From Spirogloea muscicola (lineage: Eukaryota > Streptophyta > Zygnematophyceae > Spirogloeales > Spirogloeaceae): a stretch of DNA of 64,000 nucleotides. Shown in pieces: positions 47,801-59,623 of this stretch (positions are counted from its first letter, which is position 1; every line of letters begins with the position of its first letter). Location of the stretch: the NCBI GenBank assembly GCA_009602725.1, contig WELB01000055.1, forward strand, positions 626,896 through 690,895. Direction: 5' to 3'. A program made the translations under genes and the position numbers. The notes under the pieces are model-generated. The model was given only the letters and a program-made list of their open reading frames with translations. It was not told where the DNA came from and ran no database searches.

Positions 47801-50442
47801 ACAGTTTCATGTAGTACTTTCATGTGCGATGTCAGCAGGTGTTCGGACAGACAACAACTATGAAGCCAGTTGCTGTTGTCCCACTCGCAATTGTGGCAGC
47901 CGAAGACCGGAGGGTCCTGCTCGCCTGCACGGACTGCAACTTGTCAATGCACTACACTGCCTCTAAGGAGGCTGTGGCCCAGGAGCAAAGTCTCTCCTTT
48001 GATTGGTCGTGGCGCAGCGAGCCGCTGGGCGTGTGGGGGAAGGCTGTAGAACAGCAGAGGCTGCTGGAGCAGTTGCACTTGACGCGTGACACCACAGACT
48101 ACCTTTGGTACACAACAGAGTGAGTAGCCAACTTGGCAATGTGTGCTGCACTTGAGAACAGGGACTTCTTCCTCCTGAGAATGGAAGGTACTTTGCACAT
48201 GCACACATGTCCGCATTGACAATGTGAGCTCAAGCTACATTCAGCTACCTTCTGTGCAGACTTGAAGGCGTGACTGTGGAGGAGGGTGGTGGTGACTGCC
48301 TCCTTACTGTGGACGGGCTGTCAGCGGCTAATGCCATGCACCTCTTTGTCAACGGGCGGCTGGCAGGTCTGAGCCTCCGTGCAGCTTATATACTTCCATC
48401 CAGGAGCATCTAAGTCCAATCTATGCTGCACCCTGACTCTCAGGATAACAAGCTGCAGCATGTTCATGCCTTCATACAAACGGGAAGGGCTCCTGACTGC
48501 AGTCTGTCAAGGTCATGCTTGAAAAGCTGATTGACGGAGGGCCATGCAGGCAGCGCGGTGGGCAGTGCCAGGCGGTCGTTCTCAATCAGATTGGAGAATG
48601 GAACCAACAGGATCGCAATCCTCTCCATGACCGTCGGCATCTGGGTGAGTATGGTCATCTTTCCCTTCGCCTAAAGCTGTGGTCAAAGCTGGGTTTGAAG
48701 CTGCGTGCACCATTATCAGCTCGTAGGCATCTCCTCATGGACCTAGGCTTCTCCAGTCAAGTCAGACCCACCGATTGGTGAACATATAGAACTACGGGGC
48801 CAAGTTTGACGAGCTGGAGGCTGGCGTGCGGGGCAAAGTCCGGGTGGTCGGGCTCCCCTTGGGCCCCATCGACTTGACAGCAAGCCCGTGGCGGCACCAG
48901 GTGCAGTCAGAGGCACGACTGATGCATGTGTTTGCGTGTCCTTCTGCCACACAGAGGACATATCTGAAGCTGCTGAAATAATCTAGGTCATATGCGTCCT
49001 CCCAAGCCGTGGCAATGGCTGCACCTCTCACTGCATCTCAAACTTGCTCCTGCTGCAGGTTGGCCTCCTTGGCGAGAAGGACCGCCTGTACAGCACCAAA
49101 GAAGGCGCAAATGTGACATGGTCCAAGAATGCATCAGAGGCCAGTGATCGCCCACTCACGTGGCTGCGAGTAAGCGGTCCTACTGACCAGACTTAGTGCA
49201 GGATGCTTGTACGGAGCTGATGAATGTACTATTCTGTATGCTATCAGTGCTATGGACTGCAGTGGACAAACATTTGATGCAAGTCGCATCTAGACAACAA
49301 AGGGTGTCAACTTTCACATTGCAGGCACACTTTGATGAGCCAGTGGGCAACCACCCACTCATGCTGGACCTCGGCAGCATGGGCAAGGGCTTTGCATGGG
49401 TAAATGGTCACGGACTCGGCCGGTATTGGCCGAGCATCATAGCAGAGTCCACGGACTGCCCAAAGACGTGCGACTACCGGGGCCCCTATGATTTCAATAA
49501 GTGCAAGTGGGGCTGCGGCGAGCCTACACAGCGCTGGTGAGGCTCTTGTTTGATGAAATATCCTCAAACGACTATTCAGAAACAAAATAAGCAGCTCCTT
49601 GCTTGGCAGTAAGTCAGTGGGAGTCCACATACAGGTGTAAGAGTGAGAGAGTAGGTTTCGGGCATGCAAATTCTGGTCTTGGTGTGATGTTCAGGGCTTC
49701 GCTTATTGCCTCTACTTACAATGCTGGTGCGCCTACCAGGTACCATGTGCCGCGGGAGTGGCTGCGGCGTTCTGGCAACGTGCTCGTGCTCTTTGAGGAG
49801 ATGGGTGGAGATCCAACGCTTATTTCACTGGCAGTAAGGGCTCCAGGAAGTGTGTCCGTCCCACTTGACAACGCCCTTTTATGCCGGCCTGAAGAGGCTG
49901 TGGAGCCTCTCCAAGATGAGCTCCCAATCTTGCAGTGTGGGGATGGGCAGCACCTCAAGGACGTGCAGATCATCAGTACTGAGGCCTCGCCACTTGAGGA
50001 GGGGCCCAGAGCTAAGCTGATTGGCAAGTGTGTGGCAGCCTTTCTTGCGCTACTGAAGAGCGTGAGGCTTCCTACTGGCCCCTTGTCTCTGATTGCGCTG
50101 TGATGTTTGGTTTGTGGCCTAATGCCCACAAGTGTTGACGAAGGTGGACTACTTTCTCAGTCTCGGCACTTGACGTGGTATTGATGACGCTGGCAGGCTT
50201 GCGAGGGCCGGCAAGCATGCAAGCTGGTGGCGAAGGAGATTGCACTGCCCCAAGCTTGCCCCTGCGTCATCCCGCCAGGGCTGGCAGCCACAGCTGCCTG
50301 CCACTTTGCAACGTCCTGGCTCTGTGCACAGCCGCCGCTTGATAGCGTACATGGAGGCCAGCTGACAGATTACTGGGCAGAGAGGGGCGCCCTCTGGCAG
50401 CGGCCGCGGAGCATGCCGCCGCTCGTGCTCACAGCTCCCTGA
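44870..50442 (+). CDS. plant-type beta-galactosidase (GH35) with C-terminal lectin-like domain
   Basis: Secreted exo-beta-galactosidase of the plant BGAL type, acting on wall or storage galactans. An Ala/Leu signal ([18 protein letters not shown]) precedes [20 protein letters not shown] and [20 protein letters not shown]. Then [64 protein letters not shown] (acid/base Glu in NEY), [31 protein letters not shown] (nucleophile Glu), [30 protein letters not shown]. Further beta domains include [20 protein letters not shown] and [20 protein letters not shown]-type motifs. The last exons, [20 protein letters not shown] and [14 protein letters not shown] (50197-50442), look like a SUEL lectin domain common at the end of plant BGALs. 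About 18 exons. The intron at 45100-45206 has a GC donor. No in-frame ATG is visible before the signal, so the true start is unresolved. Confidence 0.92.
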
Positions 50443-50663
50443 GAGCTCCATCATCCGTTGGTGTGGCCCTGACGACCAATTGCATCACATCACACAGCGG
50501 CGCAGGTCCAAGAATTTGCGTCAGAGTTGGCACAGAGCTCCAACACGGGGGGCGATGCCAAAGCCTCGCAGCCAACAGGCGGGGCGGTGGCACGCGCGGG
50601 CGCCCCTCGAGACCGGTACATGTGCGAGATGTAGTCGCAAAGCTCCAAATCCCGACGGTCAGC
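50443..50663. other. short tail-to-tail spacer between BGAL and GnT-II genes
   Basis: 220 bases between two convergent stop codons; the 3' UTRs probably overlap or nearly so. Confidence 0.6.
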
Positions 50664-52714
50664 CTAGCCGCCGTACCCAAGAAACATCGTGCGCTGCGAC
50701 TTGGAGATCCACCGTGTGACTAAACCCCCAGTAACGTCAAGCCACAGCGTGTGGTCTTCGAGAGCGACGTCCGGGACAGGGACGTCGCCAGCGGTGCACT
50801 TGCTGTGCATGTTGCCATACGAATTACCGTGGAGGCCGCACGCACCAATGTGGACTGCGCTCGTCCGAGTTGCCCGTATGCTCAGCGCGCCCAGCGGCTC
50901 CATGAGCATGGCCCACACAGTGACGTCCCAATTTGCATCATCGAAGCGACAGAACTCATCAGAGCGCCCGGCAAGCGCCTCCCACATTGTGCGGTTGAAG
51001 GCGTAGCCCATGAAGCCCATCTTCTCGGCCACCGCGCCACGACGCTCGTCAAGCTCGCCGGCAAACCCTGGTCGCGACGGCGCAAGGTTGACGGCCCAGC
51101 ATTCACGGCAGTGCACTGCTTTCATCACCACAAGCGCCTGCACCGTGCGGTATGCATTGGGGTAGAGGTAGTGATCCTCCTCAACGAACAGAATGTGGCC
51201 ACTAAATCCACGCATCTCTGCATTCGCCCCAGCCACCGCCCGTGTCCCTTACTTTCAGCATGTTGATGTGTTAGCTGTTTGGCCCTAGGTTTGAATAGAG
51301 GCATGGAAACAGTGGTGGAGGGCGAGCCTGAGAGAGTGTCTCAATTGCAAGAGAGCAGAAGAGGCAACTCCTCCAGAAGAAGCAACTCAAGAAGCAACTC
51401 AAGAAGAAGGAACTGCAGTAAGCTCGGGCTTGGCAACAGGGTTCTCAGTCATCTTGGATCTCATCTCGGTCTGGAGCCGAACCTGAGAGGCACTCCCAAA
51501 CGGTGTTCATGAGCCACCACCAGTGGTGCTTGAGCGCAAGAGCATGGATCTTGCGGAACTCGTTGTACGAGTCGGCGTTGCCCGTGCAGTTGGGCCGCCG
51601 CTCCTTGTCCATCCAGGTGCGGCAGTCGGCGGGCGTGGCGGCAGGGAACCGGCCAGGAAAGAGGTGCGGCGAGAGCTCGGCATAGATCTGCTTCACCTGG
51701 CAGAACCGGATGCCTCGCACAATCGCGTCCATCTCATCGTACTGCCCGTCGTGGCTGACGACAAGGAGCGTCTCGTTGATGCCGTCGACGCGGGAGAGCG
51801 CGTCCATAGTGAGGCGGAGGTATTGCGGGCGGTTGTGCACGTACAGCACGATCACGACGCGGTCTTCCGCCAGCGCTGGGAACAGGTCCTGCGCCGCCCA
51901 TGCGGCAGACAGGAGCGTCTTCAAAGCTTGAGGGCATGCATGGCGTGTAGCAAGGCGGGGGCGACTGTCCGCCGGGTTCAGATGGGCAGCGCTCACCATC
52001 ACCGCCACTTGATAGCGGAGATGAGTCACAGTCTGAGATTCCCAGGTCTAGGATAACCATCACATTCGCAGTCAGGTCAAGGACTACCATCATGTTAGCA
52101 TCAGGTCAGTATAGGAGGTGCTGCCACACCTGGTTGGCTGGTGGGCGGCGCTTGAATTGGGCAAGGCGGTCTGCGCGCTCGCTGGTGGGCGGTACGGCGT
52201 AGTCGCTCCAGGCCCAGGGCGCGGCGGGCCGCCAGCGCGGGCGGCCGCCGCCCCTCGGCAGCTCGCCGGCGCGCAGGTCCTCGGGGCGCACCAGGCGGCC
52301 CTGGTGCAGGATGAAGCCGTCGTCGGCCCAGTGCCGGGGCCCGTAGTGCTCGGCGGCGGGCTCGGGCGGCGCCGCAGCGAGGCTGGCGCTGGGCTGCTCG
52401 CCGCTCGCGGCGGCTGCGGCGGCAGCGGCGGCGGGCCCACCTGCACCGCCACGACGAGCTGCGGCGGCCTCAGCACGAGAGGCAGCTGAGGCTCAGGGTT
52501 TTGGGTCTAGAGATTTGGGTTCGAGGCGGCTGGCCGCAGCGGCTGGCCTCGAACCCACGTCGCATGGCGGAGCTTGCGCGGCGCAGGTCGTCGCCGGGGG
52601 CCTGGCGGGACGGCGGCGGGAGGAGGAGGCCGAGGAGGAGCGGGGAGGAGGGAGGGAGGAGGGAGGAGGGGAGGGCCCGCCTGCTGCGCTGAGGAGGAGC
52701 AGGGGGAGGAGGAG

Positions 52715-52747
<33 letters not shown>

Positions 52748-52753
52748 CCTCAT
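50664..52753 (-). CDS. MGAT2: N-acetylglucosaminyltransferase II (MGAT2/GnT-II)
   Basis: Golgi type II membrane enzyme that adds the second GlcNAc to the alpha-1,6 mannose arm of N-glycans (GT16). Minus strand. Exon 1 from ATG 52753-52751: an Ala/Leu anchor from a GCC repeat, LLLPLLLLSAAGG, and a Ser/Pro stem. Exon 2 (down to about 52131): GPRHWADDGFILHQGRLVRP and FKRRPPANQ. Exon 3 (about 51950-51460): FPALAEDRVVIVLYVHNRPQ, YLRLTMDALSRVDGINETLL, VVSHDGQYDEMDAIVRGIRF, VKQIYAELSPHLFPGRFPAA, DSYNEFRKIHALALKHHWWW, LMNTVWE. Last exon (about 51220-50664): GFSGHILFVEEDHYLYPNAY (EED metal/nucleotide site), MGFMGYAFNRTMWEALAG, FDDANWDVTVWAML, VHIGACGLHGNSYGN, ending MFLGYGG. The first intron boundaries are uncertain because several frames are open in the GC-rich stem. 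Confidence 0.9.
52516..52557. repeat. 12-bp inverted repeat in GnT-II 5' intron
   Basis: TGGGTTCGAGGC at 52516-52527 and its exact reverse complement at 52546-52557, with 18 bases between. It can form a strong stem-loop in RNA or DNA. It lies in or next to the first intron of GnT-II. The arms contain GGTTCGA, a tRNA B-box-like word, but no tRNA is present. Confidence 0.8.
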
Positions 52754-53067
52754 GGCGGCGATGGCGGCGGCGGCGGCGGCTGCAGAAGGAAAGCTGGAGA
52801 GGAATTAAACCTGTCCACTGTGACTACGGTGTGTCCCATTTCGGGCCCCTCCCTCCCTCCTGGGCCGTCCTTCCCTCCCCTCTCGCCCCAGCCTCTCTCA
52901 CCGCCAGAATGATGCCCAATGTAGTGCCCCATCTCTTTTGTGCACCTTCCCTCTCCCCTCTCAGCAGCCCCGGCCCCCGGGGGGACGGCATCTCCGGGCG
53001 CCCGGGAGGAATCCCGGCCCGACGGCTCCACGTCGGCCCGACGGCGCCGTCGGGCCCCCCTTCTGGC
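52754..53067. other. 5' region between GnT-II and the gap
   Basis: Divergent intergenic region of GnT-II (-) and the pectin acetylesterase gene (+), pyrimidine-rich on the plus strand from 52845 to 52980, with no recognised exon. Continues into the N gap. Confidence 0.4.
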
Positions 53068-53283
53068 NNNNNNNNNNNNNNNNNNNNNNNNNNNNNNNNN
53101 NNNNNNNNNNNNNNNNNNNNNNNNNNNNNNNNNNNNNNNNNNNNNNNNNNNNNNNNNNNNNNNNNNNNNNNNNNNNNNNNNNNNNNNNNNNNNNNNNNNN
53201 NNNNNNNNNNNNNNNNNNNNNNNNNNNNNNNNNNNNNNNNNNNNNNNNNNNNNNNNNNNNNNNNNNNNNNNNNNNNNNNNNNN
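53068..53283. other. assembly gap (216 N)
   Basis: Run of 216 N in the presumed shared promoter region of GnT-II and the pectin acetylesterase gene. Flanks are extremely GC-rich. Confidence 0.99.
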
Positions 53284-53302
53284 GGGCCGCCGGCGGGCAC
53301 CG

Positions 53303-56300
53303 ATGCCGCTGCGCGTCCAGGCGCTGGTGGCGGCGGCGCTCGTCGCGCTCGCCCTCGCGCTCCTCACCTTCCGCACCGCCGTCAGCGACGGCGGCGGCGG
53401 CGGCGTCATCGAGGGCGACGGCGGCGGGCCTCCGGAGCTCTCCGCCAACACTCCGCTGCAGCTCGTGCGCCTGGAGCTTGCCGCCCAGGCCGGCGCAGGC
53501 AAGTGCCGCAGTGGCTACGCCGCCACCGAGCCGGCGGCGGCGGCGGCGGCGGCGGCAGACTCGCCAAGCCCGCCGGCGCCAGTGGCTCGCCCGGATACCC
53601 GTCGCCAGCGGCCAGACTCGAGCTGACGTCCGACATCTCTCGCTGCCGCCCTGCCAGTGTGCCTTGACGGGACGCCGCCGGCCATCTACGTCCGCGAGGG
53701 CTCTGGCGCCGGCGCCAGCCGCTGGAACATCCACTTTGAGGTGCGGGTTCGAGCGGTAGCTCGTGCAAATGGGCCGTTGGCTGTTGGTTTTCGCGGCTGC
53801 TTGGTCGCGTGTCCTGCCATGGCCACGGCGGGCCCAGCTTCGCATCAGCAGACGACCTTCCTCGAGGATGTGGATTTAGGTTGTAGGGTTTCGGTTTAGG
53901 TTCAGGTTTTAGGGTTAGTTAGGGCCTAAATCACTTGTAGTGTTGACCCAAAGAGGTTTTCTTGATCATCAGAACACGGTAGCAGGCAACAGAAGTCCAT
54001 GATGAAGTGCAGGGAGGCATTGGACAACCAAGTTCTCGAATCGTTTGCCGTCACAAATCCTGGAAGTCTCCCGGGTGACCTTGAGAAATGGTGACAGGCC
54101 ATATTGGTCGAAGGACCTGAGGAAGTTGCTGCAGGCGTTGTCATATAAAGCTTGCCAGGGCTTTGCTGTGTGCAGGGTGGCGGTTGGTGCAATGATGAGA
54201 GCGAGTGCTTGGCAAGGAGCTACACGAGCCTTGGGTCTACTGCCAACATTGCGAATGACTTGGAGCTTGGGGGCTTCTTCAGCAGCGATCCAGAGCAAAA
54301 TCCGGGTATGTGGGCGACTTTGCTGATGTTTCTTGTCCTTGACAAGTGTGCAGGTTCTGGCAGAATGGTAAAGCTACCTAGGGACCACAAGTAACAGATC
54401 TTGTGCAGGAGAATATCAAGAACATCCCAAATCTGACAGAGTGGAGCGTTGCCTTGCCAGTGCAACTTCTTGACCTATTCTGCCTATTCTGCATAAGCCT
54501 GCAGATTTTTACAACTGGAATGTTGCGTACATGAAGTACTGCGACGGGGCGTCCTTCTCTGGTGACGTTGAGGAGCCGGTGACTGTCATGGTTTGATCTG
54601 TCTGCCTTAGTGAGGGCTCAACAAGCGCTATCAGCATAGTATCTGAGCAATGATGAGGTCAGAAGCTCTCAAGGCTGCTCACATTCATCTGCAACTACTA
54701 GATAAGTCGGGGCCCAGATTGATGGAAAGTGTTGCTTCGTTGGAGCCAATATGAGATTGGCTGCTAAACCATCAAATCGAGTTGGTGTACCCTCTTGTTC
54801 TGCAGACATGCCATTTGACTGGCTTTGCCCTTGGGTGGCCTGCAGGGGCGCAAGCTATACTTTCGGGGCAAGAGGATCATGGATGCCGTGATTGATGAGC
54901 TCCACCAGAAGCGAGGTTTGGCAGATGCCGACCAAGTAAGCACTCTGTCTGTGTGGTAGTCAGTCAGACTGCCCTTCAGGCATTTGCATAAGCGAGCTCT
55001 GGCCAGCTTGCTTTGCGGGCTTCTCCATGTTGGGATTATGTTTTTTTGCAGGTTATAATTAGCGGCTGTTCTGCTGGAGGCTTGGCAGCATACATGCACT
55101 GTGACTATGTACGGGCCAGATTGTCTGACAGTGCCACTGTCAAGTGCCTTCCAGACTCGGGTGTCTTTCTGGACATGTGAGCATGCCCCTTCAGGCTCAT
55201 CACGGGAGCAGTTTGATGTGTGTCATGTCAGTGTCATGAGCTGTGGTGCCACTATTGCCACCTTCACACGCGGCGACATTGTTGCCAGATCTTGCCATCA
55301 AACCCCAAGCAACAGTATGCAGGAGAAATTGTCTTCACGAAATAAGACAAAAAGGATAAACATGGCTCAATTTGGCTCGGCTTTCCATATCATGGCGTTG
55401 ACTTTATGTACGAAGCCGACTTGAAACAAGGTTCCTTTACGTGGTAAGATTGAGGGTCTGATGTTTTTCGATTGCCTTGTTCATATGTGTTCTTGCAGAA
55501 AGGATGTCGCAGGGAGATATCATATACGAGAGAAGTACAAATATGTGTACAATATGCAGGTACAGTGCCATCCCTTGACCTGGCACGTGACTGGTTTGTT
55601 TTCTTTGGGTGCTTTTATTGACCGATGCGTAAATATGTTCAATCAATGTCCACATCGCGGCAGCGCTTTCTATGCAGGCTGAGGCACTCAAAGGTTGTTG
55701 ACATGTAACTGTCATCATACAGGGTGCTAGGGCTGGAGCCAATGAAGCTTGCTTGGCAGACAAGGCAGCAGAGGACCAATATCAGGTTGTCCAACATGAG
55801 CTTGCCGCAGATATGATTTTGCAGTGTCTAAGAGGAAATACTGTTAATTGGAGTTGTCAGTATGGCCACCCCTCAGCCGGGCTGCTCGTGCATGGTGGAT
55901 CAGATAGCAATCAAGCTAGAGCACCTCATGCTGTGGCTGTGCTCTGAGGACAGGCAGTCGGTATGACAGCCAATCTTCTAGTCTTACACAGTGTTTGTGC
56001 TGGTGCTTCTATGCTTGCAGTGCTTCTTTGCACAGTACACCCTGCCTTACATCAAGACGCCCACATTCGTGCTCAACAGCAACTACGACTCCTGGAGTGT
56101 AAGACACACTTCCTCTCACTGCAACTACCCTCCTCTTCATGTGCTTACCTTAATTTACATCTGCCTAGACTTTACTACAGCTATTGGCTGTCGAGACTGC
56201 TGACACTGCGGCCTTGGATTTGCAGCTTGTACACATACTAGCGCCAGCTTCTGCTGATCCAGACGGCAGTCGACTCCGGGCTTGCCTCAGTCACGTGGAG

Positions 56301-57004
56301 TCGTGCACAGAAAAGCAAATGGATTGCCTGCAGGGTAAACTACAGTGATAGAGAGCATTGGGGCTTTCCTTGGTGCAAGATACGGCATGCAGCTTTCACA
56401 ATGTCAACTGCACCTGATTGTTAAGGCGAGATTGGCTTAGTTGCAAGTCTCTCTACTCGTTATTATAATTACGCAAATGTGTCTTTAATCTGATCATGAA
56501 GTAAAATTGGTCATCTGCATCGCATGACTTAGATCTGATGCCTACCCAAAGTGCTATGACTGGAGCAGGTTTTCGGTCTTCGATGCTGGATGCCATTGCA
56601 CCAGTGACCGGGCCCAATCACCATGGTGCTTTTGCTTTTTCCTGCATCGAGCATTGCACGCTGTACAACGACGAGTGGTGGAGTCAGCTGCGCGTCAGCA
56701 ACGTGGTGAGCCTGGCTAAGACTGTCTCTTTTGTCGAGCCTTTACTTCTTGGAGGTCATTGGAGAATGCATGACCCTGCTGTGAAGTCTGCAGACAATTG
56801 AAGTACCTACTGTAGTTGATACCCACATTTGCTTCTGCATTGTGGTAGTCTCTCCGCGATGCCTTGGGTGACTGGTTCTTCGAGCGGGGAGGCGCAAATG
56901 TCAAGGAGGATTGTCCACTACCCTGCAACAGCTGTGGAGAAAGTGATGATCCAATGACTCGTAGCGTGCCTGTAAAGCTGATGAGGTTGAGCTCAAAGAT
57001 TTGA
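53303..57004 (+). CDS. pectin acetylesterase / Notum-family carboxylesterase
   Basis: Serine esterase of the PAE family (CE13), which removes acetyl groups from pectin-like wall polymers in plants. ATG 53303 starts a signal or anchor ([16 protein letters not shown]) and a Gly/Asp linker; exon 1 ends at 53498 with a GC donor. Exon 2 (53658-53740): [27 protein letters not shown]. Then [90 protein letters not shown] (Ser nucleophile in GCSAGG), [37 protein letters not shown] (catalytic Asp), [16 protein letters not shown] (catalytic His), and [15 protein letters not shown] to the end at 57002-57004. About 12 exons; phases of exons 1-3 and of the last two agree. All three catalytic residues and the paired cysteines are kept, so the enzyme should be active and secreted. 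The second intron carries a TTTAGGG-like tract. The algal substrate is unknown. Confidence 0.93.
53873..53930 (+). repeat. degenerate TTTAGGG tract in esterase intron 2
   Basis: GATTTAGGTTGTAGGGTTTC, GGTTTAGGTTCAGG and TTTTAGGGTTAGTTAGGG make about eight imperfect telomere-type units within 58 bases. It lies about 130 bases into the intron that follows exon 53658-53740. Confidence 0.75.
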
Positions 57005-58140
57005 GCACTGAAGCAAAGTGTTGCTCACATTCGTTGTTCACTTGTGCCTCTAATGCTTCAACCAGCTTCTAACAGCTATGCAAATTGCTTGGCTTGACTT
57101 TTTACTTGTGTGTAGTGTCAAAGCCAGGGAGTCATGTTTACTACGAGGTATGAATATTTGTTGTGAAGTGCCCTCAACAGCTTTGTACATTCACTTGGCT
57201 CTTTGTTATCAGCCTCATATCCCTTGTCAGGCAGGCAAAGTATGTATTAATGTCTCTAAGATGGGACTGCACCTCGCCTAAAGCTGAACAAGTCTTACTG
57301 CACATGTGCTGGCCACAGTTACCGGCCTTCACTTTCAACAACACAAGTGATGAGTAAGAGATGTCAAATTACGGTTGCAAAAGGGCCAGACTACGAAGAA
57401 TACATATTTGCCTCTCTTTCTGGCCAGAGCTTGTCATTGAGAGGGCATTCAGTTAACTGAGGATGGAGCGGCCCTGCTCATTGAGTAGGCTCTCCTACTC
57501 TTGCTGCATCTTCTTTTCTCCCTTGAGATCTCACCTTGTCTCCTCGCATATGTAATGGTAAAAGCTCCTCTCTGATCGCTACATGTAGGACCAATATGTG
57601 TGTAAATACGGACGCAGATTACATATTACTTTGCCCCAGAGTCTGCCACAGCAATGTATGTCTACACCCTACCATATCACGAGTGCCCCCTTCCCGCCCT
57701 CTCTCCCCTACAAAGTGGTGAAGCCACTCATTCGCTTGTTCTTCCTGTTTTCCAATGCCTTCTGAGCACTGATGTCAGGCCTTTGCTGCAAGTACCACAT
57801 TTATTTCTGGCTAATTATGAAGTGCCAGTTAAGCTCAAGCACTAGCTGCTACACAAAGAACTTCAGTCGGCCTCCTCTGCTAGCGATCTTTGGCCCAATA
57901 CTGTTGTGTACCCTCGTTGCGGTCATCACAAACAAGAGCAGAGAAACTTCAATGGAGACGCAGAGGCGGCTTGTGGCAGGCCACTCTAGACGAAGGCCGC
58001 TTGAAGCAAGAAAGCATGGTGTATGGACCGACTATTGATTGACGGAATGTCTATCCTGTGAAATGCACGTTCAAGCGGCGCTTGATTAGTGGCTGGACTT
58101 ATCATGCTATGCAGAAGGGGGCTAAGGTGACAGTGTGAAA
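57005..58140. other. intergenic, no recognised gene
   Basis: About 1.1 kb downstream of the esterase gene. Only short frames without motifs, and no clear repeat family. Part is probably its 3' UTR. Confidence 0.5.
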
Positions 58141-59377
58141 GCAGGCTGACATGGGACGTCAGTGCCTACAATTGAGCATAATTCCGACAGGGGAGGCGGA
58201 GCACCGCCAAAGAAGCTGGCAGATAGGACTGCGAGCGCAACCCAAAGACTGTGTGGACAACGTCCCATGGCATTTTTTGATGAAGGGTATTTCCGAGGGG
58301 GCGAGGGCTGCAAAAAGCCAGCCCGAAAATGATGGACAAGGTTCAAAGGGGGCGAGCAGTGCTGAAACACACGACTAAGCAAGTACCACGAGGGATGGTC
58401 ACTTAGTCACCTCTAGTGAGCAGCCGCAAGTCAGAAAGACTAGCTGGCGGAAAGCAGTCCCCTTGTTAAAAGCCAGAGGCTGCAGCTAGAGCACGGCCAG
58501 CACGCAGATGCAAGTCGTGGGCCATGGATCGTTGGTGCAATGTATACAGGCACTGCGAAAGACCTGCGCTAGCGAGCCAGCGGCGTTGGAGTCGGCCTGC
58601 TCGCCCCGCCTGCGGGGACACAGCGCGGCTCGCAAGCAGGGTCGACAGGTCTAGCCACTCGATGGGCAGTGGAACGAACTCGTCCCCTGCCGGGTGATCC
58701 ACATACTTGGACCTTGTACATTCCCTTTGGCCTGGCCTCTCACAGTCATTGCCTTACACTGGAAAAGCTATTTCTTAATTGTAAAGTGAATTGGCAACCA
58801 GTGGCCAATTTAGTGGCTGTGCGCTTAGCGCTGGCCACTGCGGATAGTGTTCATCCTTCTTGTTTGGGGCTGGCCAATCACAGCCATTGCCTCCTACTGG
58901 ACGAATCTATTTTATGGTGTGCTAAAAAGGACAAACAACACAATACAAAGTTAGAAGGAGAAACCCCAGAAGAGGGAGATCGCTGTTGGCAGTCCAGGAA
59001 GAGGGTTGACGAAGTCATCGAAAGTCACAGAGACGTGAAAGGAGCTCCCGCTGGCGTGCTCCGAAGAAGCAAGCGCGGCCAGATTGACTGGTGGCCGGGA
59101 GAAAGTGCTCGCCCATTGAGGATAGGGGCTGGAAAAGCCAGCCCAAAACAGAATGAACAGAGTACGAGAAGGGGGCCAGGGGAAGCGCTAAGATAAACAA
59201 GCGCACACAGAAACAAAGCAGCTACGAATCACTCAGTACCCCCTGCTAAGCAGCCGCAGATCAGAGATGCTAGGCCCCTATTCTCAATGGGCGAGCACTT
59301 TCTTCTTCTTTTGGGCTGGGAGAGGCCAGCCCAAAGGAATGGACAAGGTCCGAAAGGAGCCGGAGTGCTAAGGACTA
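58141..59377 (-). mobile_element. LINE 3' end copy L5 and associated repeats
   Basis: Minus strand 58702-58466 encodes HPAGDEFVPLPIEWLDLSTL, LASRAVSPQAG and HDLHLRAGRALAAASGF, the C-terminal part of the same LINE as L2. Its 3' UTR continues down to about 58300 with the hairpin pair and a copy of the 24.23/24.75-kb repeat (58360-58440). Above it, 58740-58910 and 59090-59340 hold further 3'-end words (GCGCGGCCAGATTGACTGGT at 59076; GGGCTGGAAAAGCCAGCCC near 59127), with 59113-59272 an inverted copy of 39820-39990. All copies are fragments. Confidence 0.6.
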
Positions 59378-59523
59378 AAGGCCAATTCACACTTGGGTCG
59401 CCCGGTTGCGGCCGGGGGGTACGTGTCGCGCGATTTATGGATATTTGAGATCAATGACAAGGCCACTTCCAGGCCAAGACGAGGCAGTTTGCGACCGACC
59501 GACCCCGTGTGAAGTGGCCCTTA
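59378..59523. mobile_element. MITE-like element with terminal inverted repeats
   Basis: About 146 bases bounded by CTAAAGGCCAATTCACAC at the left and, reversed, CTAAGGGCCACTTCACAC at the right. The interior is GC-rich with GGGTCGCCCGG against CGACCGACCGACCCC, extending the inverted symmetry. No coding capacity. It looks like a short non-autonomous DNA transposon; the superfamily and target-site duplication cannot be settled from one copy. Confidence 0.6.
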
Positions 59524-59623
59524 GACACATCAAGCAAGAGGCGGCGCCTGGATAGCTTAGCAACCAATCACAACTGACTACATGGGCCCCACCGTCGGCG
59601 CAAGCCCCCCGCTTCGACGGGTC

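Noticed and set aside
49716-50103. Beta-galactosidase ending at the stop at 50101-50103
   Set aside because: The lectin-like block [10 protein letters not shown] at about 50197 continues the domain begun in the previous exon, and a GTGGCA donor after GKC joins in phase, so the end at 50442 is preferred.
49716-50129. Minus-strand open frame of 137 codons
   Set aside because: It is the shadow of beta-galactosidase exons on the plus strand, whose protein is conserved.
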